Part shown: one piece after another, positions 23,440 through 34,113 of the stretch
Layout: each line of letters begins with the position of its first letter
How positions within the stretch are numbered: position 1 is the first letter of the stretch
The notes under the pieces: model-generated
Databases searched by the model: none
Told to the model about the DNA's origin: nothing
What the model saw: only the letters and a program-made list of their open reading frames with translations
NCBI GenBank assembly: GCA_023614405.1
Contig: CM042685.1
Location: forward strand, 90,944,684-91,008,683
DNA length: 64,000 nt
From: Avena insularis
Lineage: Eukaryota; Streptophyta; Magnoliopsida; Poales; Poaceae
Reading direction: 5' to 3'
Program-made: the position numbers and the translations under genes

Positions 23440-24765
23440 CGCTGTGATGGAGCTCATCCCGATGGAATATGAAGTCAACACCATCACTACAAATGCCGTG
23501 TATGAAGACGAATGGTTGCAACCATTCCTCGAGTACTTCAAGCATGGCAGACTCCTCGATGACCCCGTTAGCAGGCGCCAACTTCAACGACGATTGACCT
23601 TCTATGTCTATAAGGCTGGTGTCTTGTACAGGTGGTCTCATGGATAGGAGCTTCTTCTCAGGTGCGTCAACCAAAGAGAGGCCGAGAAAGTTTTGTAGGA
23701 GGTGCACCACGGTGTCTGCGGTGGCCACCAGGCGGAGCCAAAATGTACCATGCCATACGCTTGGCTAGATACTATTGGCCCGGTATCATGACGGACTGCC
23801 TTTGGGTAGCCAGGTCATGCCATGGTTGCCAAATCCATGGCGACTTCAAGAACCAACCTCCGGTTCCTCTACACCCTACCATTCCCTCGTGGTCGTTTGA
23901 CTCCTGGGGGATAGACGTCATCGGTCCCATTGACCCACCATCTTCCAGGGGCCACCGTTTCATCCTTGCAGCGACGGACTACTTCTCCAAGTGGGCGGAG
24001 GCTGTCCCGCTGCGGGAAGTGAAGAGTGACAATGTCATCAACTTCCTAGAGCGAAATATCATCCATCGCTTTGGGATACCACACCACATCACCTCCGACA
24101 ACGACAAGGCATTCAAGTCCAATAAGATGTACAGGTCCATGGCGATATACAAGATCAAATGGAACTACTCAATCAGCTACTATCCTCAAGCCAATGGAGC
24201 AATTGAAGACTTCAACAAGACGCTGGGCAAGATACTCAAGAAGACGGTGACCAGACATAGAAGAGATTGGACAAACCGTCTCTATGAGTCTCTATGGGCG
24301 TACCACGTTACGGTCCATACCCCAACTCAAGCTACTCCATATTCTCTTGTCTATGGTTGTGAAGCAGTTTTACCATTGGAGGTCGAGCTACCCTCTCTAC
24401 GGGTGGCCATCCAGGACAAACTCACCAAAGATGAACAGGTACAACTGCGTTTCCAGGAGCTCGACGCCCTAGAAGAGGATCGACTCAACGCCGTGCAAAA
24501 CCTGGATCTCTATCGCCGGAACATGGTGAGAGCCTACGACAAGCTCGTCAAGCAGCGTGTCTTCCGGAAGGGCGAACTAGTCCTGGTGCTAAGGCGTCCC
24601 ATCGTCGTCACGCACAAGACGAAGCGAAAATAAGATCCAAAGTGGGAAGGACCTTATGCCATCGAGCAAGTCTACGACGGAGGTGCATACCAGCTGGTGG
24701 ATCCCCAAGGATCCCGGCCTATTCCTCCAATCAATGGAAGGTGTCTCAAAAAGTATTTTTGCTAA
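23440..24765 (+). pseudogene. Tat-element integrase
   Basis: The zinc-binding H2C2 part (VHHGVCGGH, then CHGCQ) spans about 23700-23830. The catalytic core shows the first Asp in SWGIDVIGP (about 23904), the second in TSDNDKAF (about 24090) and the Glu in GAIEDFNKTL (about 24198), so the D,D-E triad is present. The C-terminal part has VFRKGELVLVLRRP (about 24565) and, after a TAA near 24631, WEGPYAIEQVYDGGAYQL and the end NGRCLKKYF. Integrase inserts the cDNA in the genome. Stops at about 23646, 23698 and 24631 and a frame change between 23444 and 23632 make it non-functional. Confidence 0.82.
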
Positions 24766-26448
24766 AAGATTTGCCTCTCCCATTTCCTTTTTTTCGTTTT
24801 TTAATGGGGAATTCTTCGGTCGGCTCGGATCCATGATGCATCCTCTTTTGCATAACATGGATATTCATTTTCCCCAACAACAAAAAAACGGCTTTCCCTC
24901 ATCATACCACGCTGTTGATAGAAGATCTCGCTACCCTAGGATTTGTCGGAGGGTGGCACACCGTGTCAAGTTTCAGGTGGAGCGGCTCTCACACCCACTA
25001 AGCATGATACGTACCAGGTGTATGCTTCCGTAGGCAGCGGAGAAGATTCTTGGGCACTTCAATGTACCGAGGGTCCACGCCCCTCATGCTTTCAGGCGGG
25101 CCACACGCTCATAGGGACTCACGTCCCAGGGAAGACCATAGGAAAAGATCATGAAAAGGCTGCTCGATTCAATGCGTAGCCGCATGGCAACTCTAGGGCG
25201 TGGCGTTAAAAGCTCCAGATAAAGTGCCAGAGGGTGACGTAGTCCACCAAGGTGAATGGTTGCCTTCCAAGTTCTCGAGGAGGTCCACAAGCAAGCAAGC
25301 AAGAAATCCAAAGGAAGTTCAAGCCAAAAAAATTACAAGTTCAAGAAATCAATGAAGTCCATGACCATCCATGTGGTCCATTCAAGCAATCCTCTCAAGA
25401 GGGCGAATATCCAAAAGTTTAAGAATCAAGTCCAATGGTTCTGAATATCAAGCAAATCAGGGAAAGAAGGCAGAAGGAATATGTTCACCACCCCTCAAGC
25501 AGGCATGGAAAACCGAAGATTTTCATCCCAAAACCCATTTACCATCATCCACCATTCCCAAGTCTCTTCGTTCGTGGGGTGTCGCGCCGGGGGCATGGTT
25601 GAGCTGTGGGGTTCCTCGGTACCACGATGGGCTAGGGCATGACTATCCGCTACCTCTTGGGAGCATCTCCGAAGACGGCGTCTCCACACACGCACATGGA
25701 AGGACAAGTTATGATCGTCATGGTCTTGCGACGATTCCTAATGACAAGTCCTTTGGCGGCTTTTTCGGATATCACACATATAGATAGTGTATAACGGCAA
25801 AGCCAACATTTTAAAAAACACAAATCCAAAACCATGTTTTGTCGATGTTGTCGCTCGCTTCTTTTATTTTGCCTTGGTTGCTTTGTCCATCAAGCTTGAG
25901 CAGGTACATCATCGAGAGGTCCAATGCTGCCCTACATCAACAATACTAGTGGCGTTTCTTGCCCTCGGTGACAAACACCTCGTCATCAATCGAGACACAT
26001 GAGACAACGCTCTCTTCACCTTAGGTGTGGAGTCTCCATGCCATGATGTTCACGCCGACGGCTGACCAGCGCCCCACCTATAATAACATGTCAAGATACG
26101 GGAGCAGTGCAACGCGCCAGTGCGGTTAGCGTTAATCTATAAAATCCTTTAGTCTAGTCGGCTGGCACTGCCTGGGCTAGACGGTCTTGACTAGATTGAT
26201 AAAATTATTTTAAGAACATGGCACGTACTTTCTCCGCGGAACGAAGATAAAAAAGGATTAGCTGGTTGACTGGCATCATACATGATCTCAACTAGCACCC
26301 TTTGGGAATACATGTGCGGACGGTACATACGTGTACCAATCTACACCAATACTCAACATTAGGCTGTATACGGTTGATGCGTTGAAACAACTAAAAAAAT
26401 GATTTTCACCGACTTAAGTTCGATCTGCTTCGCGCTCGAACTTTACTC
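24766..26448 (+). other. Non-coding 3' region of the Tat element
   Basis: About 1.7 kb lies between the end of integrase and a polypurine tract. Tat elements usually have such a long non-coding stretch here. No frame is longer than about 140 codons and none shows a recognised motif. Short purine-rich stretches (25280-25350) are unremarkable. Confidence 0.55.
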
Positions 26449-26460
26449 AGTGAGGGGGCA
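26449..26460 (+). promoter_or_regulatory. Probable polypurine tract of the Tat element
   Basis: AGTGAGGGGGCA is the only strong G-run downstream of the integrase. A sequence opening TGTTTGAGGATT (26463) follows it, in the position expected for the start of a 3' LTR. This is position-based inference. Confidence 0.5.
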
Positions 26461-26462
26461 TT

Positions 26463-26930
26463 TGTTTGAGGATTTTTTGTGTGTTTATGTTTGCAGGAAC
26501 ACGGTGTAATCTCAATAAGAATCCAAATGTAAGCTAGACTAGAAGGCTTATGCAAAGCGCAGTTAGATGTATGAGATGGTCGTGGAAAACAATGCATGGG
26601 CTACATACACGTATATACGATACTGAGGCAGGGGCCAGATTATTCACGTACATGCACAAAATGCCGGCCGATTGATCAGTTGGTACATACGTATGCCCAG
26701 CTATGTCACGTACCGACGCATGCCTCTCTACCATGTACGGCGTGTACTGGGCCAGGCCCACCCAGCGAGCTAGCTAGCCAGCGGTGCCACGTCAGAAGTT
26801 CTAGAAGCAGCCGAAGAGATATATTCTAGTACAATTCATCGCCGCTGATGAAATCTTAAACGAGACCCTAGCTTTTTGGCAGGATCAGACATGCAAGAGA
26901 TAAGATCAATCTATAACAGCAACCGGGTTT
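26463..26930 (+). repeat. Probable 3' LTR, or part of one, of the Tat element
   Basis: The stretch follows the candidate polypurine tract and starts with TG. Its end is not defined from one copy because the 5' LTR is outside the window. It has no gene, contains many ACGTAC-type short motifs, and gives way near 26950 to an AT-rich, unrelated sequence. Confidence 0.35.
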
Positions 26931-26949
26931 CTCGGGGTGCGTTCAACTT

Positions 26950-28208
26950 GGTCACTACTAGTAACAAAACACGTGCACATGCACGTTACATATAATTTTT
27001 ATACATCATTGCTTCTTAGTAAAATATTACATAAATAATTAGTGATTTATATATTTGTTTTATACGGTTGACAATTCATCATCCGATCATATATGATCTG
27101 GTTTGTTGCATATATGAGCTGGCTTGTTCCATGCTTCCTAGCTTCACATTACTCTGAGATGATAGAGACCCGTGGAGGTTATTTTCCCACAATCGATGCA
27201 TCTCATATTGTAATGTATACAGTCTGGTTTCAGTTCTAAAACTGTCTTCAGACCAAGAAGCAAAAATAAAAGAAAGGAGAAAGGTTAAATTGAACAACTT
27301 CCATAATAAATAATATAAGCCATTTAGCATCTTGCTAAAAAAGACTTATATTGTGGAACAAAGGTAGTAGTAATAACGGTAACCAGAGTGATAGAGTACG
27401 AATCACACCCTATGGCTAAACAATAGGGTAATCTGAATATTTCTATCTGTACACACTAATAATAGTCATACTCAAATATACCTTTTATAAGGAGTACCAC
27501 GCTTCAGAATCTTAGTGTAGTATTGGTCCCTTGAAAGCCATATTTCTTCAACTCTTGCTTCACTTAATACTCTTGATTCAAAGAGAAGGGGATTAAACAT
27601 AACTTCAACCATGAAACATAGCAGACGTAGACAAACATCATGATGTATTCACATGACCAGAGAGTTCTACATATTTACGGATGAGACCAGAATAGCTCAC
27701 ATCGGTTCCTTCTCTTGGCCACTGGTTATTAGAAGCCCTGGCTTCCACATCTAACTAAAGCAAAGGATGACATGAAGTCTAAACTCTGAATATTGCTTTG
27801 TTATTTCCCATCATGTAATCTGTTTCCACTGCACTTATTCTCTCGGTCCACATTCATGTTCCCTTGTATCATTATACCTATTCCTACAACTCAGTAAGCC
27901 TCTCAAACAAAAAAAAATTAATACATTATCTTTTTTGGCATCTATGACTCACGCTGGCTCATATAGTGCAAAATTATAAACAAAAGCTCTAATTATTCAG
28001 AGACGCAACCAGAACTCACTAATCGTTTAACTCAATGCTAATGTTTAACTCCACATATGTTTTCATATATATGTTGAACAGAGAACTTGCAAGGATGTTA
28101 TAATCCTACAAACCCCTGATCATCCCTACACCCAACATTCAATCCCCAACATTAAATACTATAATAGAGATCTATCCTAGCCACTAAGGCAATCATGCAA
28201 GCACTTAC
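26950..28208. other. AT-rich stretch, no recognised element
   Basis: The left edge carries CTACTAGTAACAAAACACG, resembling termini of some grass DNA elements. The other side of this region, near 30036, has TTAATATTAGTCTAG. The two are only loosely similar, so I cannot prove a terminal-repeat pair. No gene motif is visible. On minus, 27560-27480 contains a short open frame that could be a terminal exon. Confidence 0.25.
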
Positions 28209-28345
28209 CTGCAATTCTCGATAAGATCTGTGTGCAAGGTAGACAGCCCAAGGATGTTGCCGACTATGTTGATTATATCAGTATTAATCCGGGTCAGCGA
28301 GCAAGCGACAATGTATATTGTACAAAAAAGACATGTCGGTACAAT
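28209..28345 (-). pseudogene. Exon-like segment 2 of an unidentified minus-strand gene or gene fragment
   Basis: Read on minus, the segment follows a TTTCTAG acceptor-like site (about 28346-28352), stays open for 137 bases and ends at TGCAG|GTAAGTGC, a near-perfect plant splice donor (intron starts at 28208). The translation includes INTDIINIVGNILGLSTLH and looks like ordinary protein, with no low-complexity bias. I do not recognise the family. It could be a captured host exon or part of a degraded low-copy gene. Confidence 0.35.
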
Positions 28346-28899
28346 CTAGAAATCAAAGTATCACAGGCTTACTAATACAAGTAGCCTCCGATGACTGCAG
28401 CAATATGTTGCTTTTCAATCACTATTTCTTTCCGAGAAATTTTTAAAACAATATTGATCAGATCACATAGCAAACATGTGACTCAGCAAAGAAAATATAG
28501 GTGTTGATGTCTTTTGGTTCTTTCTATGCCTGTTGTTCTCTATCCTTGTTAATTTTAGAACGAAAATTCTACATCCGTGCATGAAACACTATAAATAATT
28601 GTTCTACAAGGAGGCGATGTGTAAAAAACATTGTAAAAGAAGTAATCCGGGATGTTACGTACAGCTAGACCATTAGTTCACCTGGATAGAGTTGTGTACA
28701 TGAATTATAGATAAACATTGAAATATATAGAAGCTACAACTTCAAATCCTAATTCATGAACATGAGAAAAAATAGATCCAAAACATGCTTGTCTAAATAC
28801 CTATCGCCAACATCAACCAAAGCAAGAGTTCAGATGTTCTATGTATTCTCAGAAATAGAAAGAGGCAACAAACAGAAAGATGCAACAAACAGATCTACC

Positions 28900-28970
28900 G
28901 TCCACTGAAGAGAAAGGAATGAGCTTGAGCTGCATCTGCCATGATCCATTGTCCTTCCCTGACATTTTCA
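28900..28970 (-). pseudogene. Exon-like segment 1b of the same minus-strand gene or fragment
   Basis: On minus, AAAATGTCAG (acceptor-like) leads into an open stretch that translates to a WQMQLKLIPFSSVD-like segment and ends at a GGACG|GTAGAT donor-like site. It lies between the GC-rich first-exon-like region and the exon at 28209-28345, in the order expected for one spliced transcript. The family is unknown and the call rests on splice-site pattern and openness only. Confidence 0.28.
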
Positions 28971-29309
28971 TAATATACACCTTTTCGTCATCATATCATC
29001 CGTGTGAAGTGCTAAAATATATATCTACAGCATTAACTCAGTGTTTGTTCTCAAACTGAAACAGAAGTTGGCAATTTCTGTCATATCTTGATAAGTAGTA
29101 GCGGATATGTGAACTGAGCACTTAGTACTTACTACATGTTAAGAGAAAGGTATGCAATCAAATAAATTTTCTGAATTGAAAGAGCTAAGTAAATTTTCCG
29201 GAGTCAATGTATATTGCAAGGATTTGACCCCATAGAACTACCAAAACTATCTGAATTTGCAGGACAAATGTTTATCGGTTCCTCTACCAAAATAAAAAAT
29301 ATCTCAAAC
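28971..29309. other. Probable intron of the minus-strand exon series
   Basis: AT-rich stretch between two exon-like segments. Nothing else is seen. Confidence 0.25.
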
Positions 29310-29880
29310 CTGTGGCGAATAAATTCTGAAGGCAAACAAACTTGGCGCCGTATTGAACCCCGCACTCAGCTCCGCCATGATCCAGCACCATGATGCAGGC
29401 CGTTCTCCTACTTTTGTATGGCTATGGGAATTCTTGTTCTTCTGCTGCAGGCTTCCTCCTTCACTCCTCCAACAGGCAGGGCCGGCGTGTGCATGCGGGG
29501 ATGGGGTCGTGCGCGACAGGGACGGCGCAGGCAGGGGCGACGCAGGCGGGGGCGTGGTGTGTAAGGCTGGCAGAGGCGGGGGCGGCTGGCGATAACGCAC
29601 GCGGGACGCGGTGGCTACCGGGGTCGTGCGGCTCGCGGCGGCGGCTGCGCACGCGGCGGCGGGACAGGCTGGCCGCGAAGCACGCCGGGGCGGGGGCGTC
29701 TACCGGGGTCCTGGCGGGGGCGGGGGCGGCGGCTGGGTCAGTGCGGCGGGGACGACAGCTGGGGGCTGGCAGCTTGCGCTGTGGGGGCGGCGGCGGCGGG
29801 TGGGTCAGCGCGGCGGGGACTGCGACGGCTGTTGTGGTGCGGGGACGGTGGAGTCTGCGGGGTGAATGGCGTGGGGGTGT
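29310..29880 (-). pseudogene. GC-rich first-exon-like region, minus strand
   Basis: A sharply GC-rich island in AT-rich surroundings. On minus it holds a Pro/Ala/His-rich leader, then an ATG context giving MAELSAGFNTAPSLF (about 29377 downward), and ends at CACAG|GTTTGAG near 29310, donor-like. This is the look of a grass 5' UTR plus first coding exon. The plus-strand open frames in the same place (Gly/Arg-rich) are composition shadows. No protein family is recognised. Confidence 0.35.
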
Positions 29881-30049
29881 GGAACTGCCGTTTTTTTGTT
29901 GACAGGAAAAGCGAGTCGTGGGACTGGCCTTGCGGGACTGTGATGAGCCCGATAAAGACGACGGTAATTTGATGCATCCGATAGTTGTATCGTATGGTCT
30001 AAATTGCTGGGATTAGACCCTATGGGTCTTTTAATATTAGTCTAGAACA

Positions 30050-31745
30050 AGCTAACGCGTACGAGTTTGCAACTCTGGCTGCTTGTATAAGGGACCCCAC
30101 GCAAGACACCAGGGGGAGGAAAAAAAGAAAAGGAATCTGGGAGTGAGACGCGGCAGCTAGCGAGAGGAGGGCGATCGCACCTGATCGGAAGAAACCAGCT
30201 GGAGGAAAAACAAGAGCAGCCGTTCGCATCTAGGAGAGCTGGGGAGATCGAGGATAGCTGCACCGGTGATATTCTCTAGGAGGAGAACGAGCTAGCTGCA
30301 CCGGCGATCTAGGAGGCGAGAAGAGGATCAAGACGCGAAGGTCGACCATGGACGCGGGAACCATCTTCCCCAACGGTGAGGCCCTAATGTAATCCATCTT
30401 CTTCTTCTCTCTCGCAGCTAGCATGGTGGTCGAAGCCCTTAGCACGGAACAGCACCAACGCCGCCGGACCTCGCCCAACATGCAGCCCGCAAGCTGATGC
30501 GTCCGCGGTCGCTCGCCGTCAGAGCTCGACGAGACGCCGCCGCCGGAGTTCACCAAGACGTTACTCCACCGTTGGAGTTCGCCAAGACGTGACGCCGCCA
30601 CCGGAGATTGCCGGAGACACCACACATCCTCCACGTACAGCCCGACGTAAAGGTGCAGGTCGCATCGGCATACACGCATGGAGTACAAGTGCAAGACGGC
30701 GGCACCGCCGACGAATAGCCCCACGCCTAGACTGTGGTCGCAAAGCCGGATGGCGGCCGCCTTTCTTCATCTTGACGGTGCCGCCAGGTGGAGAAGCGCG
30801 GTGTATAGCTTGAGCTCGTTGAGCCAAGGCAACGCGTTGTTCAGGCCCAACTGGATGTATGGACAAAGCTCGACAGACCAGGCTGGCGTACCATACAGCC
30901 CGGTGTGACTGCTCGGCGTCCGGGGTACAGGTTCCGTTCGACCGCAAGTTGATCTACATGTGCAGGTGCGGCCACAATACACGAGGACTAGCAGACATGA
31001 GCAAGTGCACGCTCGTGCATGGGCATGCGCATGCGATGCATTTCCTTGCATGCCTCATGCAAGAGGATGGATATGTACAATCTGGACAAAACCATGCATC
31101 AACAGGCTATTCTTGGCCCGCCGTGTACAGGTTTGAGATGTCCACTGTCTTTCAGCTAGGCGTGAAGATGAAGCCACACGACCGTGAGACGGCGCCTTTG
31201 GTCACGCCGGCTGTCGTAAACTCGGCCCTGCGCCGAGACGAAGGATCCAACCACGTCGGCCATGCCGATACGAGCGACACCGGTCTCTTTACAAATTACT
31301 CCCGCGAGGCATACCCTTTGCGGACCCCGATGAAGCCGCATAGTCGTCGAGAAGCCCCAGCCGAGCGGACTACATCCATCTACATCAAAAAATCTACATC
31401 GTCGTTCAAGACCGATGAGGGCGCACCGGCGAGGGCGGGCGAGGCCGGAGCAAAGGCCACGCTTTTAGCGGCACGTGTACCGACGAGGACACGGGCTCTG
31501 CCGCTGTCCACACACACGACTACCATCATATGTATGCAGGACGTGAAGCAAAGACAACGAAGACGACCACGCGGCTTAATCGAAGGTGTCTCGCGGCGTA
31601 ACCCGCGGGAGTAATTAACCGGGAGCCTTCCGAGGCCCCGTGAACCAGGAGATCGCACAATCGCCATTGTCAGGATGGCCGCGCTAGTAGGACACGTAGC
31701 GCAACATTGAGAATTGTATTTGTTATCTCATATGATTAATAAAAT
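30050..31745 (+). other. GC-rich gene-like region, plus strand, unidentified
   Basis: A GC-rich stretch starts with TGTATAAGGGA near 30085 (TATA-like) and has an ATG in good context near 30347 (GACCATGGACGCG) opening MDAGTIFPN. A possible intron follows (CCAACG|GTGAGG at about 30376 to CTCTCGCAG at about 30417). A long open frame (30859-31614) shows no recognised domain, and AATAAAA lies at 31738-31744. The layout resembles a degenerate transcription unit, but the coding potential is unsupported. It could be part of an unknown transposon or a gene relic. Confidence 0.25.
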
Positions 31746-31889
31746 TTTGTTCCCTCCTCTTTGTTTTATTTATGTATTTACGATACACTGGCACGCCCGC
31801 ACCCTTCCTTTATTTTACCGTACCCCGGTGAGCATAAGAGAAACTACCACTCCCGCACATACTCACAGAGGTGTGCCATACGTTTTTCT

Positions 31890-32481
31890 CATGTCAAACA
31901 AGGTGAAGAAGTTACTCTCCATATCCTTAAAAGGGAGAGCTGAGGAATGGTATAAGCTGCTGAAGAATGAACGATCCATGGAATGGGAGGAGATGGCATC
32001 TCTCTTTTATTCTAAATTTTATCCTCCTAGTGATATTCATAAGGATAGAAATATGATATATAACTTTTATCCTCATGATGGAGAGAGTACAGCTCAAGCT
32101 TGGGGGAGATTGAAGTTATTAATGCTTAAATGTCCTATTCATGAACTCCCTAACAATATTATTCTCAATAACTTTTATGCTAGGCTTTCTCTTTATGATA
32201 AAGATTTACTAGATGCTTCTTGTGCTGAATCATTCACACGTATGAAGGAAGAAGCTAAATGGGATCTGCTAGACCGTATTCAAGATAACACTGAAGCTTG
32301 GGAGAATGACAAAGGAAGAAAGTTAGGTATAAACTATGATTATGAATGCATTAAATCTTTTATGGGAACTGATGACTTTCGTGATATTAGCAATGAGTTT
32401 GGTCTTGATTCCCAAAGTATTGCCAACTGTTTTAAGGCCTTTGCCTCTTACATAGAAATTCCCCAAGAAGAAGTGGAATAA
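31890..32481 (+). pseudogene. Athila-like gag
   Basis: The frame is open from upstream of 31890 to a TAA at 32479-32481. It includes KKLLSISLKGRAEEWYKLL (about 31905-31960), WEEMASLFYSKFYPP (about 31984) and QAWGRLKLLMLKCP (about 32094), the capsid core of this lineage, then a Lys/Glu-rich end. Any start codon upstream is arbitrary because the 5' region is deleted. Gag would form the particle shell. It is unusually intact compared with the neighbouring elements. Confidence 0.78.
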
Positions 32482-32557
32482 GTAACATGCTCCGTATAAA
32501 GATATTGTTAGTCATGATCCTGTTAGAAGTGCTAAAGTTTGTACTACTAATCATATT

Positions 32558-33602
32558 GTGTCTGGACCTCAGAAATTTCCTTTCCCAGCTAAGGTAAAGG
32601 AGTATTCTATGATTATTAGTGCAAATAACAAAGGTACTAAGGAAACTGTGGGGTCCAATGAGCTTATTGATATTGAGCCTGTGGTAGCTATTGTGAAAGA
32701 CCTTGTTACTAGAAATGTAGAGGATGAACATATTGTCTTTTGTGAATATTCCACTAATATTGTTTCTCATCCTAAGAAAGTTAGAAAAGCTAATGTCCCT
32801 GTGCTTTCTGTTAGAATTGGTAGCCATAGCTATTATGGTTTATGTTATATTGGTGCTAGTTCTAGTGCTATACCTTATGAGCTTTATAAGGGAAATTATG
32901 CATGAAATTGGTCCTTGTGATCTTGAAGACATTGATGTGGTTATTCACCTTGCTAATAAGGAGACCATTTTCCCTATTGGTATTGTAAGAGATGTGGAGG
33001 TTCTTTGTGGTAAGATTAAGTATCCTACTGATTTTCTAGTGCTTAATTCTGAAGCTAGCAAAACTTTCCCTATCATTTTTGGTATACCTTTCTTGAACAC
33101 TTGTGGAGATATTATAGATTGTAAAAAGGAGAAAGTTTTAACTAAGTTTCATGGAGATTCTTATGAGTTTAACTTTTCCAAATTTTATAAAGCTCCTTGT
33201 GAAAACAGCTTGCCTAATAAAGAGTTTAGGATGGAACAACTTGCTTCTATTGATCCGGTTTATGACCTTGGAGCTCTTTTTGGTGACTATAAGTATGCTT
33301 ACTCAGATGATAAAGTTGTTGCCAGTGACAGTTATATTGTCAACTTTATTCAAAGTGCCAATGAAAGTTATTATGAGAGAGGGAAACATGGTTTTATGCA
33401 TCTCAATAATGTTAAGTTTCACCGTTTTATGTTGAAAGCTTTGAAGTTGCATCTGTTTTGTCTTGCTATGCTTGTGGCTTTTTGTTTCAACAATTCGTTT
33501 TCTCATGATACTCCCATGCATAGGAAGTGGGTTAGACTCAAGTGTTTTGGTTATTTTCTTCTTGAAGCTCTTTTTCACTCTAGATATATATCTCCGAAGT
33601 GA
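32558..33602 (+). pseudogene. Athila-like protease and trailing hydrophobic ORF
   Basis: The first frame (32558-32905) ends in the protease active-site region, which reads YIGASSSAIP where the family has D-[IL]-GAS; the catalytic Asp codon is now TAT (32846-32848). A one-base frame change near 32885 follows, and the second frame continues with DIDVVIHLANKE (about 32928), IVRDVEVLCGKIKYP and FPIIFGIPFLNTCG (about 33067-33110), the protease C-terminal half. It then runs on to a TGA just after 33599, through a segment with a hydrophobic stretch LHLFCLAMLVAFCF (about 33447-33490). No RT follows. The tail could be a remnant of the env-like region known from Athila elements, but that is inference. 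Confidence 0.72.
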
Positions 33603-34113
33603 GCATCTTTGAAAGTTTCTAGCCTAACTTAAAGGCATAAAAGAAAAGTACTTGTTGGGAGATAACCCAAGAGTTTTGTCGAGTCTTGGAAGTTATTACC
33701 TCTGTAATAACCACTCCTTATCCTTTTTGTTTTGGTTTTTTGTGTCAAGTTCAACTAGTTTTGTGAAGTAGAGGAGTTGTGAAACGTGGCTGTCCTGGGA
33801 CAGATTTTTGTGCTATATTATAAAAATTCGTGAGGGAGTTCAGTAAGTCGGATGGAGATGCATTTTTCTGAGCCTGTTCTCCAAGTTGTTACCCAACTTT
33901 CATTTGTTCTGCACTTTTTTATTTGAGCAACAGAAGGTTTTCGAAAAAATCAATCTTTACCTGCTGGTCTGCTTTGACAAATTTCTTTATCATTTGCATT
34001 TGCCTCTTTTAGAAGCCTTTGTTTTGATGGATCTCAGTTAAAGTGTGAACCTAAAGGTTTGTTGTTTTGCGTACACTAATGTTGCCCTTAATGTTTGTGT
34101 ATTGCCTTGTATG
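33603..34113 (+). other. Non-coding 3' region of the Athila-like element, left half
   Basis: It starts after the stop and contains TTGTTGGGAGATAACCCAA (about 33653) and T-rich stretches. It is cut at 34113 by the LTR of element B and continues at 37845. Confidence 0.6.

Larger units (their letters stand above)
17999..26930 (+). mobile_element. Tat-lineage Ty3/gypsy element (5' end missing)
   Basis: Domains occur in the order gag, protease, RT, RNase H, a second (archaeal-type) RNase H, integrase, long non-coding 3' region, polypurine tract and probable LTR. A second RNase H between the first one and integrase is the known mark of the Tat group (Tat/Ogre/Retand-like). The 5' LTR, PBS and start of gag are absent, replaced at 17998 by the LTR array, so the array probably inserted into this element and the rest lies left of the window. 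Multiple stops and frameshifts show it is old. The right edge near 26930 is approximate. Confidence 0.8.
31746..34113 (+). mobile_element. Athila-like Ty3/gypsy element, left part (5' LTR missing)
   Basis: This part contains gag and protease in the Athila style and, after about 33603, the non-coding stretch with TTGTTGGGAGATAACCCAA that I associate with this group in grasses. There is no 5' LTR and no tRNA-Asp type PBS at its left edge, so the 5' end has been deleted. It continues at 37845-39716 after the inserted element B. RT and integrase are absent, so it is non-autonomous. Confidence 0.72.

Noticed and set aside
29390..29902. Plus-strand Gly/Arg/Ala-rich frame
   Set aside because: Low-complexity shadow of a GC-rich island. 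The minus strand gives a more sensible first-exon reading.
26957..30045. A DNA transposon defined by matching terminal inverted repeats
   Set aside because: CTACTAGTAAC and its supposed partner near 30036 match too poorly and no target duplication is visible.
30859..31614. 251-codon frame as a real protein-coding gene
   Set aside because: No domain, no codon-level support and no clear splice context. Kept only as part of an unidentified region.
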